Assembly: GCF_000019665.1 (NCBI RefSeq)
Contig: NC_010794.1
Span: 558,001 to 622,000 of the forward strand
Length of the DNA: 64,000 nt
Reading direction: 5' to 3'
Origin: Methylacidiphilum infernorum V4
Lineage (GTDB): Bacteria > Verrucomicrobiota > Verrucomicrobiia > Methylacidiphilales > Methylacidiphilaceae
Shown: piece after piece, positions 1 through 8,619 of the stretch
How the letters are laid out: every line of letters starts with the position of its first letter
Numbering within the stretch: position 1 is the first letter of the stretch
The notes under the pieces: model-generated
Database searches by the model: none
What the model was told of the DNA's origin: nothing
Seen by the model: the letters and a program-made list of their open reading frames with translations, nothing else
Translations under genes and position numbers: made by a program

Positions 1-29
1 ATAGAGGCCTGTCATTATAGTACTTTAGA

Positions 30-1070
30 CTAGGGAAGGAACGGGGTGACGGGCTTTACAGGAGGTCCGGGATGGGAGGTAAAGGCTCCGCTAATACCCG
101 CCGCCGTAAATCCCACTACTCCAGCCGCCAAGGTTCCAAGGATAATCGCTGCAGCCCTTCTTCTTTTTTTCTTCTTGTCTGCCTCATTGTCATCGGGAGG
201 ATCATCGTAAACGAAAAGCCCTCCCTTTGCATAACCCATGTACTTCCCATGCTTGTCAAAAAAGGGCTTGGCACCTGCAGGCAATTTGGGGACTTTGCTT
301 AAGGAAGCTTGGCTTACGGGATGGGATAGCGGAGAAACAATGCCGGGGGAAGAAACAAATCCTCCACTTTTTGTCAAATACCCTACAGAATGCCCATCGG
401 CTCCAAAAAGAGGAGTGGCTCCCGAAGGGAGTCCAGAGCTTCCTTCAGGAACGACTTCATCGGGCGTTGCACTTAAAAGCTCGAAAGAACCCGCTCCAAG
501 GACAACCGGATGGGTTGTCGTGGCAAAAAGTTCTTTCTTGTTGGCCAGGTCTTCTACCTTGTACTCCCCTTTTTTCATCGTTATTGAGGTAATGTCAGAA
601 GAACTTACCAGTAAAGAGCCCTCCTTGGGGTCAACCGTCGAAGAAAAGATAATGGCAGAAGGGGATTCAAAACTAACCAGGTCGCCCTGGCTTAAGTGAA
701 ACTTCACTTCTCCTCCCTCTATTTTAATACGATAGCCTTTTTCAGTTTTCGCTACCCTCATGGCTCCATAAGGCCCAAGCTGAACCCAGTTTTTCCCTGA
801 AAAAAGGACTCGAATGCTTCCCCCTTCGGTTGCAATTCTCGCGCAATCGGAAAGGGGGAATTTTCCCCCAGAAAGGGGTATATCCAACTGGTTTTGACTG
901 ATTGTCCCCGTCCCCACAGCCATTCCAATAGATTTGGAACTGAGGGTCTCGGCCCATGCTCTTGGTCCTTGAAAAGGACTCATGACGGGAGTCATAAAGG
1001 GCATCCCGGTCAATACCCCGCTGACAAATAACCCATACAATGATCTATATATTTTCTTTTTTATTTTCAT
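30..1070 (-). CDS. FecR-like secreted/membrane protein
   Basis: 346 aa. The N-terminus is a basic, hydrophobic signal sequence with a likely cleavage site after PRAWA (about residue 41). The middle (about residues 60-140) has the short beta-strand pattern of FecR-type domains (GGSIRVLFSGKNWVQLGPYG, then GGEVKFHLSQGDLVSFESP), a fold that senses or binds at the envelope. A KKKKRRR stretch near residue 300 is followed by one Gly/Ala-rich membrane helix and a Pro-rich tail, so the protein is probably anchored by its C-terminus. The ATG is preceded by a good ribosome site (GAGGAAGGA). It has no cotranscribed partner in the window. The FecR relation is my reading of weak patterns; the function is unknown. 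Confidence 0.55.
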   Translation of the reverse strand: MKIKKKIYRSLYGLFVSGVLTGMPFMTPVMSPFQGPRAWAETLSSKSIGMAVGTGTISQNQLDIPLSGGKFPLSDCARIATEGGSIRVLFSGKNWVQLGPYGAMRVAKTEKGYRIKIEGGEVKFHLSQGDLVSFESPSAIIFSSTVDPKEGSLLVSSSDITSITMKKGEYKVEDLANKKELFATTTHPVVLGAGSFELLSATPDEVVPEGSSGLPSGATPLFGADGHSVGYLTKSGGFVSSPGIVSPLSHPVSQASLSKVPKLPAGAKPFFDKHGKYMGYAKGGLFVYDDPPDDNEADKKKKRRRAAAIILGTLAAGVVGFTAAGISGAFTSHPGPPVKPVTPFLP

Positions 1071-1210
1071 CGGGTATCCTTCCTCTGGTTTTATTTTTTT
1101 ACATTTTTTCTAGCCAACACTCAAATACAAAATGACTTTTACCATGTAGAAAAATTCTTTTTCTATGGCAAGAAAAATATTAAGAATAATTAATATTAAT
1201 TTAATGTACT

Positions 1211-2647
1211 TTATCTTCCCTCTCCGCGAAGCACAGCCGGAATAGTTTTAAGAAGGATTTTGAAATCGAGCCAAGGTGTCCATTCCTCGATATACTTGCA
1301 GTCGAGTTCAATCGCTCTCCGGAAGTCAGGGTCGTTGCGCGCTTCTACCGCCCAGAGGCTGGTTATCCCCGGTTTGACTTCAAGTCTGCGGTAATAACTC
1401 AGCGAATAGGTTTCGTACTTTTCGACTTCGTCTGGCGTAGGAGGCCTGGGACCGACAAGGCTCATCTGTCCCCAAAGCACGTTGAAAAGCTGGGGAAGCT
1501 CATCCAGGCTATATTTTCTTAAAAACTTACCCAGGGGAGTGATCCGGGGATCGTTGGTGATCTTGAACATGGGGCCTATTCTTTCGTTGAGAGGGGCTAG
1601 CTCTTCTTTTTTCTTGTCCGCATCTACCGACATCGTCCTAAATTTAAGGCAAGGAAATCTTCTTCCCTTTCTGCCTATTCGAGTCGAACGGTAAAAAATG
1701 GGTCCTCCGTCTTGTAGCTTGATCATTATACCCAGCAGAAGAAACAGGGGACTTAAAGCGATAAGACCAAAAAAGGAAACCAAAAGGTCGATAAGCCTTT
1801 TTACAAGGAGATGAAAAAGAGGAATCGATTTGTCGCAGAGAGGGACCAGGGGAAAGCCATCGCAAAACTCCATGTTTTCCCAGTGAGGATGGAGATTTTC
1901 AGAGAGGGAAGGAAAGGCCAGTTTAACCCTTTTTTTCCTCTTGACCGCCTCAAGAACAATCGACTCGGTTAGGTTCAAAGGAAGGGGACAGCAGATAACG
2001 ATCTCATCTATCCAGTACCGATCGAGAACTTGGGGAAGATCTTCGATTCTATGTCCCGGTTCTTGGGCGGTTGGTGAAATCACTCCCCAAGAAGAGATGC
2101 CTAGAAATGGATGGCTTTCATAATATTTTTCTATTTTTTTTACGATTTCTCCCTCGCCCACGATAACGGTTCTTATCCAGGGATTACCTTCCTTGAGATC
2201 CCCTGAATAGAATTTTTTAAGGAGATACCGCCATCCCGGGAGGATCACCAAGCTGACGAGCCAAAGGACAAGAAGGAGCTTTCGGGATATGTAGATTTGG
2301 CCCGCAAAAAGAATGACGACTAGCAATGCCGCCGCCTGGGTGAGTCCCCAAAAAATCTTTTTTGTTTCTTCCAGGGTATTTAAGGAATTTCTCGGATCGT
2401 AGATCCCTTTTTGATGCAGGATGAGAAGGGAGATGAAACCGTAGAGGATAAACAGGGCGGTATGCCTGTGGGAGAGGAGGGGAAGGAGATTTTTAGGCCA
2501 GTAAATCGTGCTGTATCTCATCCAATAAACGAAGGCTGAAGCTCCAAGCAAAAAAAGAAAATCAAAGACAATGGCCCATTTCCCTTTCCAGGGCCAAAGG
2601 GATCTGTTTGGGTTAATATTCAGTCTTTTTATATTGAGACCAACCAT
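1211..2647 (-). CDS. Undecaprenyl-phosphate sugar-1-phosphate transferase (WcaJ/WbaP type)
   Basis: 478 aa, the usual size for the polyisoprenyl-phosphate hexose-1-phosphate transferase family that starts exopolysaccharide or O-antigen units at the inner membrane. About four N-terminal membrane helices (residues 25-150) are followed by a Rossmann-like domain (about 155-270), then a fifth hydrophobic segment and the catalytic sugar-transferase domain. Diagnostic motifs are KRLIDLLVSFFGLI, PCLKFRTM, the DE pair in SLDELPQLFNVLWGQMSLVG followed by PRPP, and KPGITSLWAV. The acceptor sugar cannot be read from sequence. It stands alone here; the FkbM methyltransferase gene across the 0.66 kb divergent gap may serve the same polysaccharide. 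Confidence 0.9.
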   Translation of the reverse strand: MVGLNIKRLNINPNRSLWPWKGKWAIVFDFLFLLGASAFVYWMRYSTIYWPKNLLPLLSHRHTALFILYGFISLLILHQKGIYDPRNSLNTLEETKKIFWGLTQAAALLVVILFAGQIYISRKLLLVLWLVSLVILPGWRYLLKKFYSGDLKEGNPWIRTVIVGEGEIVKKIEKYYESHPFLGISSWGVISPTAQEPGHRIEDLPQVLDRYWIDEIVICCPLPLNLTESIVLEAVKRKKRVKLAFPSLSENLHPHWENMEFCDGFPLVPLCDKSIPLFHLLVKRLIDLLVSFFGLIALSPLFLLLGIMIKLQDGGPIFYRSTRIGRKGRRFPCLKFRTMSVDADKKKEELAPLNERIGPMFKITNDPRITPLGKFLRKYSLDELPQLFNVLWGQMSLVGPRPPTPDEVEKYETYSLSYYRRLEVKPGITSLWAVEARNDPDFRRAIELDCKYIEEWTPWLDFKILLKTIPAVLRGEGR

Positions 2648-3309
2648 AAGAAAGACTTTCTTTTTTTGAGCTTAGAAATTTTTAAGATTGGTAAACTTAA
2701 GTGATGTTTTCTTCTTGATTTAATCGATCCTCTCATGGGGCTATTGACTTGGACTTGTGCAATCCTTTCTGTTTTGAAAAATCGTCAATGGAAGCAGGCC
2801 AAATTGTACTCAATGGGACTTAAGGAAACAGGGATATTCCGATGAGCGGAGAAAATGGGTCCAAGAAATTCTTGGGACTACTTTACAGCCTCTTTCAGGA
2901 ATAATAGCAGATATAATACATGAGAGGCTACTTCAATTCTTTGAAAGGAAATCTCGCTTAGTATTATGAGAAAAAGCTTCCGCCGTTACCTTGCAGAAGA
3001 TTCCATGCAAGGTTCACATTTCAACCCAAAAAGGATGTTCTTTTCCCAGGAAAATGTCCCCAAATGACGATGCTTACATTGGAACATTCTGTTGGAAAAA
3101 TCAAGAATATTTTTTAATAATTGAGTTTTATCTAGATAGAAACTGGGTTTATTAGAATGGTTTATTCTTATATTCTTTGATCAATCTTAAGGAAAAAAAA
3201 GAGATATATCAGCAAAATGCATGATCAATCCGAAGGTTATTTTCTTCTTTTCTGAAGGGAAAAGAAAAAAACTCCTTGTCATGGGTTAAACTGTTAAGGA
3301 GAAAAAAAG
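2648..3309. other. Long divergent intergenic region
   Basis: AT-rich, 662 bp, between the divergent sugar transferase and FkbM methyltransferase genes; presumably holds both promoters. It contains a near-perfect palindrome (CCAAGAA-A-TTCTTGG, 2861-2875). A 33-codon open frame near 2967 lacks a ribosome site and I do not call it. No RNA gene or transposase remnant is evident. Confidence 0.5.
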
Positions 3310-4032
3310 ATGGCTATAAACCAAATCCCGTTTCGTCCCCTCTCTTGGATTAAAAGGGGGATAATTGCTCCAGGTAGATCAAAGCGTCGAGTGATTGCCG
3401 GCCTTTTTAAGGGACTTGACTTGGAGCTCGACTTAAGTTGCCAGATGCAAGTCTTGCTTGGATTATGGGAAACCGAAACGTATGGATTTATACGGAAGTG
3501 CGCTCAAAGAAGTAGGTGGATGGTTGACGTCGGAGCGGGAACGGGAGAGTTGGTCAGTTATTTCTTAAAGCAAAAGCTGTGTAAGAAAGTTTATGCTATT
3601 GAGCCGCAAAAGGACAGCGTGGACATTTTGCGGCGTAACGCAAACAATAATCTTTCCGGCAAAGAAATAGAGGGTCGTTTATTTGTTATCACCCAGTTTT
3701 TGGGGTGCAACGTGTTGAGAGGAGAGCTTCCCCTCGATAGCTTGAGTTTGGATAGGACCGAAAGGGGATTTCTTAAAATCGACGTGGATGGAGCAGAGCT
3801 GGGTGTATTAAAAAGCGGCGAAAACCTTCTTGCTACAGGTCGTGTCGATCTCCTTGTTGAAACCCATTCCAGCCAACTGGAAATATCCTGCTTTGAGTTT
3901 CTTACCGGGCTTGGTTACAGGCCTTCGGTGATAAAAAATGCGTGGTGGCGGCTGTTTGTTCCCGAGCAGCGCCCTACCGAGCATAACCGGTGGTTGTGTG
4001 CCGAAGCAAAAAATGATCCGGATAATTCTTAA
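3310..4032 (+). CDS. FkbM-family SAM-dependent methyltransferase
   Basis: 240 aa. The SAM-binding core is visible at about residues 72-110: MVDVGAGTGELVSYFL (motif I), then the acidic end of strand 2 in YAIEPQKDSVDILRRNANNN. The FkbM signature FLKIDVDGAELGVLKSGENL follows at about residue 155, then a strand with VDLLVETHSSQ. FkbM-like enzymes methylate hydroxyls on sugars or polyketides; the substrate here is unknown. The start ATG has AAGGAG 8 bases upstream. It is divergent from the sugar transferase, which makes a role in surface-polysaccharide decoration plausible but unproven. Confidence 0.8.
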   Translation: MAINQIPFRPLSWIKRGIIAPGRSKRRVIAGLFKGLDLELDLSCQMQVLLGLWETETYGFIRKCAQRSRWMVDVGAGTGELVSYFLKQKLCKKVYAIEPQKDSVDILRRNANNNLSGKEIEGRLFVITQFLGCNVLRGELPLDSLSLDRTERGFLKIDVDGAELGVLKSGENLLATGRVDLLVETHSSQLEISCFEFLTGLGYRPSVIKNAWWRLFVPEQRPTEHNRWLCAEAKNDPDNS

Positions 4033-4299
4033 GGAAAGAACTCCTTTTAATAAGAAAAGGGGACGGCAAAGAGTTTTTTTGATTGAAGAGAGAGAAAAGG
4101 AGGAGTTTCTCTAAGAAAGTTTGAAGAGGTGGGGATTGACAACCTTTTCTTTGGTCATTTAAAAGTCCTTTTTCCCATGGTTTTTCAATCATGCCGATTC
4201 TTTTTTCCGTGCCAGGAGAAAAAAAGAGAAAAAGAATGGGTTTCCAAGAGAAACTCCTGGGGTTTTCTTGAGTTAGTTCAAAGTAGGCAACCGAGGCGA

Positions 4300-4704
4300 A
4301 TGAAGAAAACGCTAAGAACGATGCTCTTTTGGCTTGCGGTAGCCTCTTTGTTTAATTTTCTGAACTCGTTTGTCATCGGCCAGACGATCGGAGAAAACGT
4401 TTACCAGTTTTTGATTTCCCATTACGAGAGCCTGGATGTTACCCCGATTCGACCCCAAGCCGGGGATAAAGGACTTAAGCACGATCTTTTAATCAAGGAT
4501 AAGGAAGGAACTTTTTACTTGTTTAGCGAACAAAATAATCGGTTTTCATTGAAAGCGGTGCTTAAAGATTATGCCTTCTTGGCAGCACACAAAGTATTCA
4601 GAGAGCTTACAGACATTCCTAGCCGAGAAGACTACGCTAAAAAAGCTTCGCGGTTCCTGGGAGTTGACGAAAACATCTTTGTTCTTGACGATAGGGTAGA
4701 GTAA
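4300..4704 (+). CDS. Small exported protein, unknown function
   Basis: 134 aa from the ATG at 4300, chosen because it begins a normal signal peptide (MKKTLRTMLFWLAVASLFNF). An upstream in-frame ATG at 4129 would add 57 mostly basic residues that hide the signal. A GAGG lies just upstream of 4300. The mature part (about 105 aa) is hydrophilic with no family I recognise. It lies between the FkbM gene and a convergent gamma-glutamylcyclotransferase-like gene, with only 15 bp to the latter. Confidence 0.55.
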   Translation: MKKTLRTMLFWLAVASLFNFLNSFVIGQTIGENVYQFLISHYESLDVTPIRPQAGDKGLKHDLLIKDKEGTFYLFSEQNNRFSLKAVLKDYAFLAAHKVFRELTDIPSREDYAKKASRFLGVDENIFVLDDRVE

Positions 4705-4719
4705 GCAAGGGAGTCGTCT

Positions 4720-5211
4720 TTATCCTTTTTGTTCCCGCGATGGAGGCGGGCATTGGGGAAGAAGTCTATTGAGACTTGCTATGTAGTTTTTGGGGAGATG
4801 CCAGTAGTGGGCCCCGGAAATGACTTTATTGATGTACTCGATGCTTAGAGGAGGGGGATTGGGGGAAACCTCGGGGAAGTAAGAAAAAACGGTCAGCGGG
4901 TAATTATTGTCCCCTTCCTTGTAGACAAGGCATTCTTTGCGTTGGCAACTGGGAGTTGGGTTTAAAGGATCGTATTCTTCTGAAACATCCAACTTCCCCA
5001 GCTCAAAGGGGGATATTTCATAGATCACTCCCCAGACTTGGCTTTTTTCTTCAGGGATAACCCCAAAAACACCGCATTTCCATAGGCTGGATTGCCGGGC
5101 GACGACAAGTTTGTAACGGTCGAGGAGGGCGCGGCAGAAAAACCTGGTCGAGGGACATTTCCTCCTCATCAGGTTCCAATCCATATTCGATCCGTAAGCG
5201 AAATAGAGCAT
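4720..5211 (-). CDS. Gamma-glutamylcyclotransferase-like (GGCT/AIG2 fold) protein
   Basis: 163 aa. The N-terminal LYFAYGSNMD is the substrate-binding loop of the GGCT fold. The acidic residue expected for catalysis lies in KLDVSEEYDP at about residue 78. Members release 5-oxoproline from gamma-glutamyl amines or act on related peptides; the substrate here is not predictable. Since HyuA/HyuB at 12-17 kb belong to the 5-oxoprolinase superfamily, a link through oxoproline is possible but is speculation. The ORF is complete and convergent with the exported-protein gene. Confidence 0.8.
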   Translation of the reverse strand: MLYFAYGSNMDWNLMRRKCPSTRFFCRALLDRYKLVVARQSSLWKCGVFGVIPEEKSQVWGVIYEISPFELGKLDVSEEYDPLNPTPSCQRKECLVYKEGDNNYPLTVFSYFPEVSPNPPPLSIEYINKVISGAHYWHLPKNYIASLNRLLPQCPPPSREQKG

Positions 5212-5348
5212 GGCCTTTTTCTCTACTTAAAGAAGTCTTTTCAATTAATAAAAAGAATCAATACAATTACAAGAATTATATCAATAAGAATATAAAAAGA
5301 GCCGTTTCTTCCTTAAAAGGCTGAAAAGGCTGAAGAGAAAAAAAAGAT

Positions 5349-6125
5349 TTACAAGGATAACAGCCTTCTATGAAAAGCCGTCGCCACCGCCTGGCAGCGG
5401 TTCTGGACGTCTAGTTTTAAAAAAATGTTTTTAAGGTGAAACTTTACGGTGGCTTCGCTGATCTTGAGGATGCAGGAAATCTCCCAATTGGTCTTTCCAT
5501 CCATGATCCATTTTAAAATTTCCAGTTCTCTTGCCGTAAGGGCCTGGGGACTTTCTTTGGCCGGTTTTTCAACTTCTTGAGGGTGAGAGCAGTTGAGGAG
5601 GGCAAGGTGGAGGGGATACTTTAGGCCATTAAGGATTGTTTCATGTCGAGGGGATTTTTCGATTTCCTTGTCACAAAAGGAAAAGAGGCTTGCCCGGTAG
5701 GTTTTTTCCTCCACGATGCCGAAACTCAGCCCCGTATGGAGGCTGATGTCGGAGGCATCTTTTAGGTATTGGCTGCGAAAGTTATCCTGGAAATACCTGA
5801 AAATCTCGGTTCTGCGAACGATATTTCCCCTGAGTCTTAAGGCTGTTTTAACCACCGGATCGGCTTTTTGATACTTTTGCTGCAAGTAAAAGGCGATCAG
5901 GTCGCTGGGGAAGCTATGGTTGATGATTTTCAACATCTTCTTGACCTCGTTCAAGGAATTGATTTTTACCAGTCCACAGGCGATCAGTGAGGAGGGAATG
6001 AGCTCCTGGATTTTTTTCAGAACGGTTTTGAACTCCTTTTGGTCCCTGACTTGTAAGCTCAGATCGTAGATTTCTAAAAGCTTGACCAGGTCTGTCTTAC
6101 TCAAGGATGAAAAAGGCTCGGCCAT
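5349..6125 (-). CDS. LuxR-family transcriptional regulator with autoinducer-binding-like domain
   Basis: 258 aa. The C-terminal 65 residues form a GerE/LuxR helix-turn-helix (TARELEILKWIMDGKTNWEI, then SEATVKFHLKNIFLKL). The N-terminal 170 residues resemble the acyl-homoserine-lactone domain: KADPVVKTA matches the conserved Asp-Pro of TraR/LuxR, and GLSFGI the conserved Gly region. I cannot confirm all ligand-contact residues. No LuxI-type synthase gene lies in the window, so this is a LuxR solo as far as can be seen. A good ribosome site (GGAG, 7 bases) precedes the ATG. It is divergent from a small coiled-coil gene; a palindrome between them may be its operator. Confidence 0.85.
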   Translation of the reverse strand: MAEPFSSLSKTDLVKLLEIYDLSLQVRDQKEFKTVLKKIQELIPSSLIACGLVKINSLNEVKKMLKIINHSFPSDLIAFYLQQKYQKADPVVKTALRLRGNIVRRTEIFRYFQDNFRSQYLKDASDISLHTGLSFGIVEEKTYRASLFSFCDKEIEKSPRHETILNGLKYPLHLALLNCSHPQEVEKPAKESPQALTARELEILKWIMDGKTNWEISCILKISEATVKFHLKNIFLKLDVQNRCQAVATAFHRRLLSL

Positions 6126-6219
6126 TCCTTTTCTCCGGGATAAAATCCAACTTAAATATTTTATTAAGTGTTCTGAATATATACATATACTATTATTAAG
6201 AAATATTAAGAAATAATCC

Positions 6220-6235
6220 CTATCCTCATGGATAG
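6220..6235. promoter_or_regulatory. 16-bp palindrome in the luxR divergent region
   Basis: CTATCC-TCAT-GGATAG is a perfect 6-bp inverted repeat with a 4-base centre, about 95 bp upstream of the luxR start and 65 bp upstream of the small gene at 6301. Position and symmetry suit a dimeric regulator, but it does not match the classical lux box. Confidence 0.3.
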
Positions 6236-6252
6236 TTGCTAAAAGATGGACA

Positions 6253-6281
6253 TTTTTTAACCTTGGGTTGCTTTTTTAACC
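6253..6281. repeat. Direct repeat TTTTTTAACC x2
   Basis: Two exact copies (6253-6262 and 6272-6281) have starts 19 bp apart, about two helical turns, just before the small gene at 6301. They could be tandem regulator sites or simple AT-rich repetition. Confidence 0.3.
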
Positions 6282-6300
6282 CTCTTTTTAAGCAATAAAA

Positions 6301-6492
6301 ATGAATTACTTGAAATGGAATGGACGAAGGGATCTGCGTACTCTCTACAATTTATTAAATAAGTTGATCTATGCTAGGGATGAGCAAAGGTTATGGACCG
6401 GATTACAAGAACTGGCCTGCTCCATCGATCAGCTTTCTCAAAGGTTAACTCAATTGGAAAGCCGGATGGCGGAGATGGAAAAAAGGAGATGA
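6301..6492 (+). CDS. Small coiled-coil protein, unknown function
   Basis: 63 aa. The last 35 residues have heptad-like spacing (SIDQLSQRLTQLESRMAEME), predicting a short coiled coil. The start is basic and Tyr/Leu-rich. There is no signal peptide and no strong ribosome site. It lies between a divergent luxR gene and a convergent response-regulator gene, so it may be regulated with either. No family is recognised; it could be spurious, but its amino-acid pattern looks genuine. Confidence 0.5.
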   Translation: MNYLKWNGRRDLRTLYNLLNKLIYARDEQRLWTGLQELACSIDQLSQRLTQLESRMAEMEKRR

Positions 6493-6516
6493 CATAAGGA
6501 AAGATTTGAGAAATAT

Positions 6517-7212
6517 TTAGCTTGCCTTTTTTTGATCCAGAATGATCCAGCCTTTTCCGCGAACGGTTGTAATAAGGTTTTTCAAGCTATTTTCTTCCAA
6601 TTTTTTCCTTAGCCCGCTCATGTGGACTTGAATCACGTTGTTAATGGAACTGACCTTCGAGTAATCTCCCCAGAGCTGGTTAAAGATTTCTTCAGCCGAA
6701 AGAATGTTGTTCTTTCTGGTGGCCAATAGCATCAGCAAGGAAAATTCTTTTTGGGTAAGCTTGATTTCTTTATTTCCTTTCCAGACCCTGAAATTTTTGA
6801 TATCGATGGTGAGACTGCCTATTTTTAATATATGGAGCTCTTCGATCACATTTTTTTTCCTTACCAGGGATAAGGCATGTTCGGCCAGCTCTTCAGGAAT
6901 GAAATTTTGGGGAAGGAAAAGATCGATGCCCTTGCGCAGGGAAAGAATTCTTTGTTGGGCATTCAATTCGTGATCGATAAGAAAAAGAGGCAGTTGGATA
7001 CCCTCCTTTCTTAACCTTTCTATTATTTCCAAGTAAGGAAAACTGCTTGGAGTCTTTGGATCCACAATCCCCAGGTCATAGTTTTTAAAAAAGAGCTGGG
7101 TGAAAAATTCACTGAGATGCCCCACCGTGACCAGTTGGCCCTTCAAAATAGTTGAAGCTTCTTCGGTCCTCTGAATAAAAAGGTCATTGGTAGTTGCCAG
7201 GATAAAGTTCAT
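6517..7212 (-). CDS. OmpR/PhoB-family regulator with degenerate receiver
   Basis: 231 aa. The C-terminal winged helix is typical (about 130-228: LTQKEFSLLMLLATRKNNIL, VIQVHMSGLRKKL, TTVRGKGWIL-like end). The N-terminal receiver is unusual. The candidate phosphoacceptor Asp in LGIVDPKTP is kept, but the paired acidic residues after strand 1 are replaced (ATTNDLF), and the conserved Lys before Pro near strand 5 is absent (FLPQNF). It may act without phosphorylation. No histidine kinase gene is adjacent. Confidence 0.85.
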   Translation of the reverse strand: MNFILATTNDLFIQRTEEASTILKGQLVTVGHLSEFFTQLFFKNYDLGIVDPKTPSSFPYLEIIERLRKEGIQLPLFLIDHELNAQQRILSLRKGIDLFLPQNFIPEELAEHALSLVRKKNVIEELHILKIGSLTIDIKNFRVWKGNKEIKLTQKEFSLLMLLATRKNNILSAEEIFNQLWGDYSKVSSINNVIQVHMSGLRKKLEENSLKNLITTVRGKGWIILDQKKAS

Positions 7213-7631
7213 AGCTTTTTATGGGGAAAACATCGGGTTTATAAATCAAAACAGGGTTGCGGATAGTTGGATCATCAGGTTCTTACACAATCCATTCCTC
7301 GGGTAAAAGCTCTAGACTATAAATGTAATTTTTAATTCTATTAAAATATTTATTTTTTCAAAACAAAATGATAGAGAAAATCTTAAAAAAAAATCTTGAT
7401 CATTCCTTAAGCAAAACGAGTTATATTGTCCATGGAGTTTTTTTGCCTTTACTTTTAAAAAATAAGGATCTTAAGGCAATAAAACTCTTTGGTCAATCGT
7501 TTCGAGCCGGCCTGGACAACACAACAAGATAAAGGAACAAAAAAAAGATCAAGGCAAGACCGGGAAAAAGAGGGAAAAGAAAGGCTATTTTGTGATTGCG
7601 GTGAATAAGTTTTAACCCGAATTAGCTTTTT
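7213..7631. other. Intergenic region without detectable gene
   Basis: AT-rich 419 bp upstream of the response regulator and downstream of the tonB-like gene, both on the minus strand. No convincing reading frame, tRNA or strong terminator is seen. Confidence 0.5.
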
Positions 7632-8360
7632 TTAGTTCATCGCCAGGGATGTTGCTTGGGCATCTTCCAGTTCAAAGGTGATTTTTTCGAGGATCACTTG
7701 CGTAAAGGAAGAAGGGAAATGCCAGTGGGTTTCCGCCCATGATTTTGAGAGGCAATCCAGGAGTTTGTAGCCGGAGGAGCGGACGATTTCAGAAAAAACG
7801 ATTCTTCCCTTGAGCACATGAAGCCTGAGTATGACCGATCCTTCCATCCGCAGAAGCCTGGCTTCATAGGGATAGGGGGGTGGAGGCAGGCTGGCAAAAG
7901 GGCGGGAGTAAGTGACCTGTTGTTGAGCTTCCTTTTTTGAGGATAGCCGGTTTTGCACTCCGGCAGAAGAAGAAAAGGCTTTTGGGCAATGTGCCCCTTG
8001 TCCTTTCCTTGGGGAGGAGCCCTTGGCGGAGTCATCCCGGGAAAGCGGGAGAGAAGAAAAAGGGGTGTTGGCCGTGGTCATTGGGAAAGAGCGGGGCGGG
8101 GAGTCAAAAGAGCCTTTTTTGGGCGGTTCTTGGGGAAAAGAAGGAAGGTTTTGCTCAGCAGGAGCTAACGTGAGCCAAAATTCGGTCGAGCCCGTTTTCG
8201 AAGAAAGGCTATATTGCTTGGAGTTCTGCCCATTGGATAAGAAAAAGATGATCCAAAGGTGAACAAGAAAAGCTAGAGCCAAAGAGCTTGCAAATCTTTT
8301 TTTGTCTTGGAGAGATGGCTTTATTTTTGTTTTTCCCCACTTTTCCAGCAGCCTTTTCAT
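7632..8360 (-). CDS. TonB-like energy-transducing protein
   Basis: 242 aa with classic TonB architecture: a short cytoplasmic start, one membrane anchor (FASSLALAFLVHLWIIFFLS, about 23-42), a Pro/Ser-rich periplasmic spacer (about 75-150) and a C-terminal TonB domain (RMEGSVILRLHVLKGRIVFS, then VRSSGYKLLDC). TonB couples the proton gradient to outer-membrane receptors, but no ExbB/ExbD or TonB-dependent receptor gene lies nearby. The spacer is Ser-rich rather than the usual Pro-Lys/Pro-Glu repeats. Orphan placement leaves its partner unknown. Confidence 0.8.
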   Translation of the reverse strand: MKRLLEKWGKTKIKPSLQDKKRFASSLALAFLVHLWIIFFLSNGQNSKQYSLSSKTGSTEFWLTLAPAEQNLPSFPQEPPKKGSFDSPPRSFPMTTANTPFSSLPLSRDDSAKGSSPRKGQGAHCPKAFSSSAGVQNRLSSKKEAQQQVTYSRPFASLPPPPYPYEARLLRMEGSVILRLHVLKGRIVFSEIVRSSGYKLLDCLSKSWAETHWHFPSSFTQVILEKITFELEDAQATSLAMN

Positions 8361-8619
8361 AAGAATAAGATTCAGCGCCCGAGAAGGTTATCGAAACTTA
8401 AAAGGAGGCTTAAAATCCTCAAAAGAAAGTCAATGTCTTCAAAAGGCAAAAAAGGTCCTTCCTTGTTGTGTGCCGGGCTTGGGTTTAAAAAGGGATAAAA
8501 AACTTATAAAAAAGAAATGGATTGTTGGCTTTTCAACCGGCTAAAAAAAGCTTAGTATTTATCCGGTTCTTTGAATAAAGGCAAAGCCGTTTTAAGTTTT
8601 TTGATGGAGTAGATTAACC

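Noticed and set aside
238-699. 153-codon plus-strand frame
   Set aside because: Antisense to the FecR-like gene, with no ribosome site or recognisable family.
2967-3068. 33-codon small ORF in the first long intergenic region
   Set aside because: No Shine-Dalgarno and no conserved feature.
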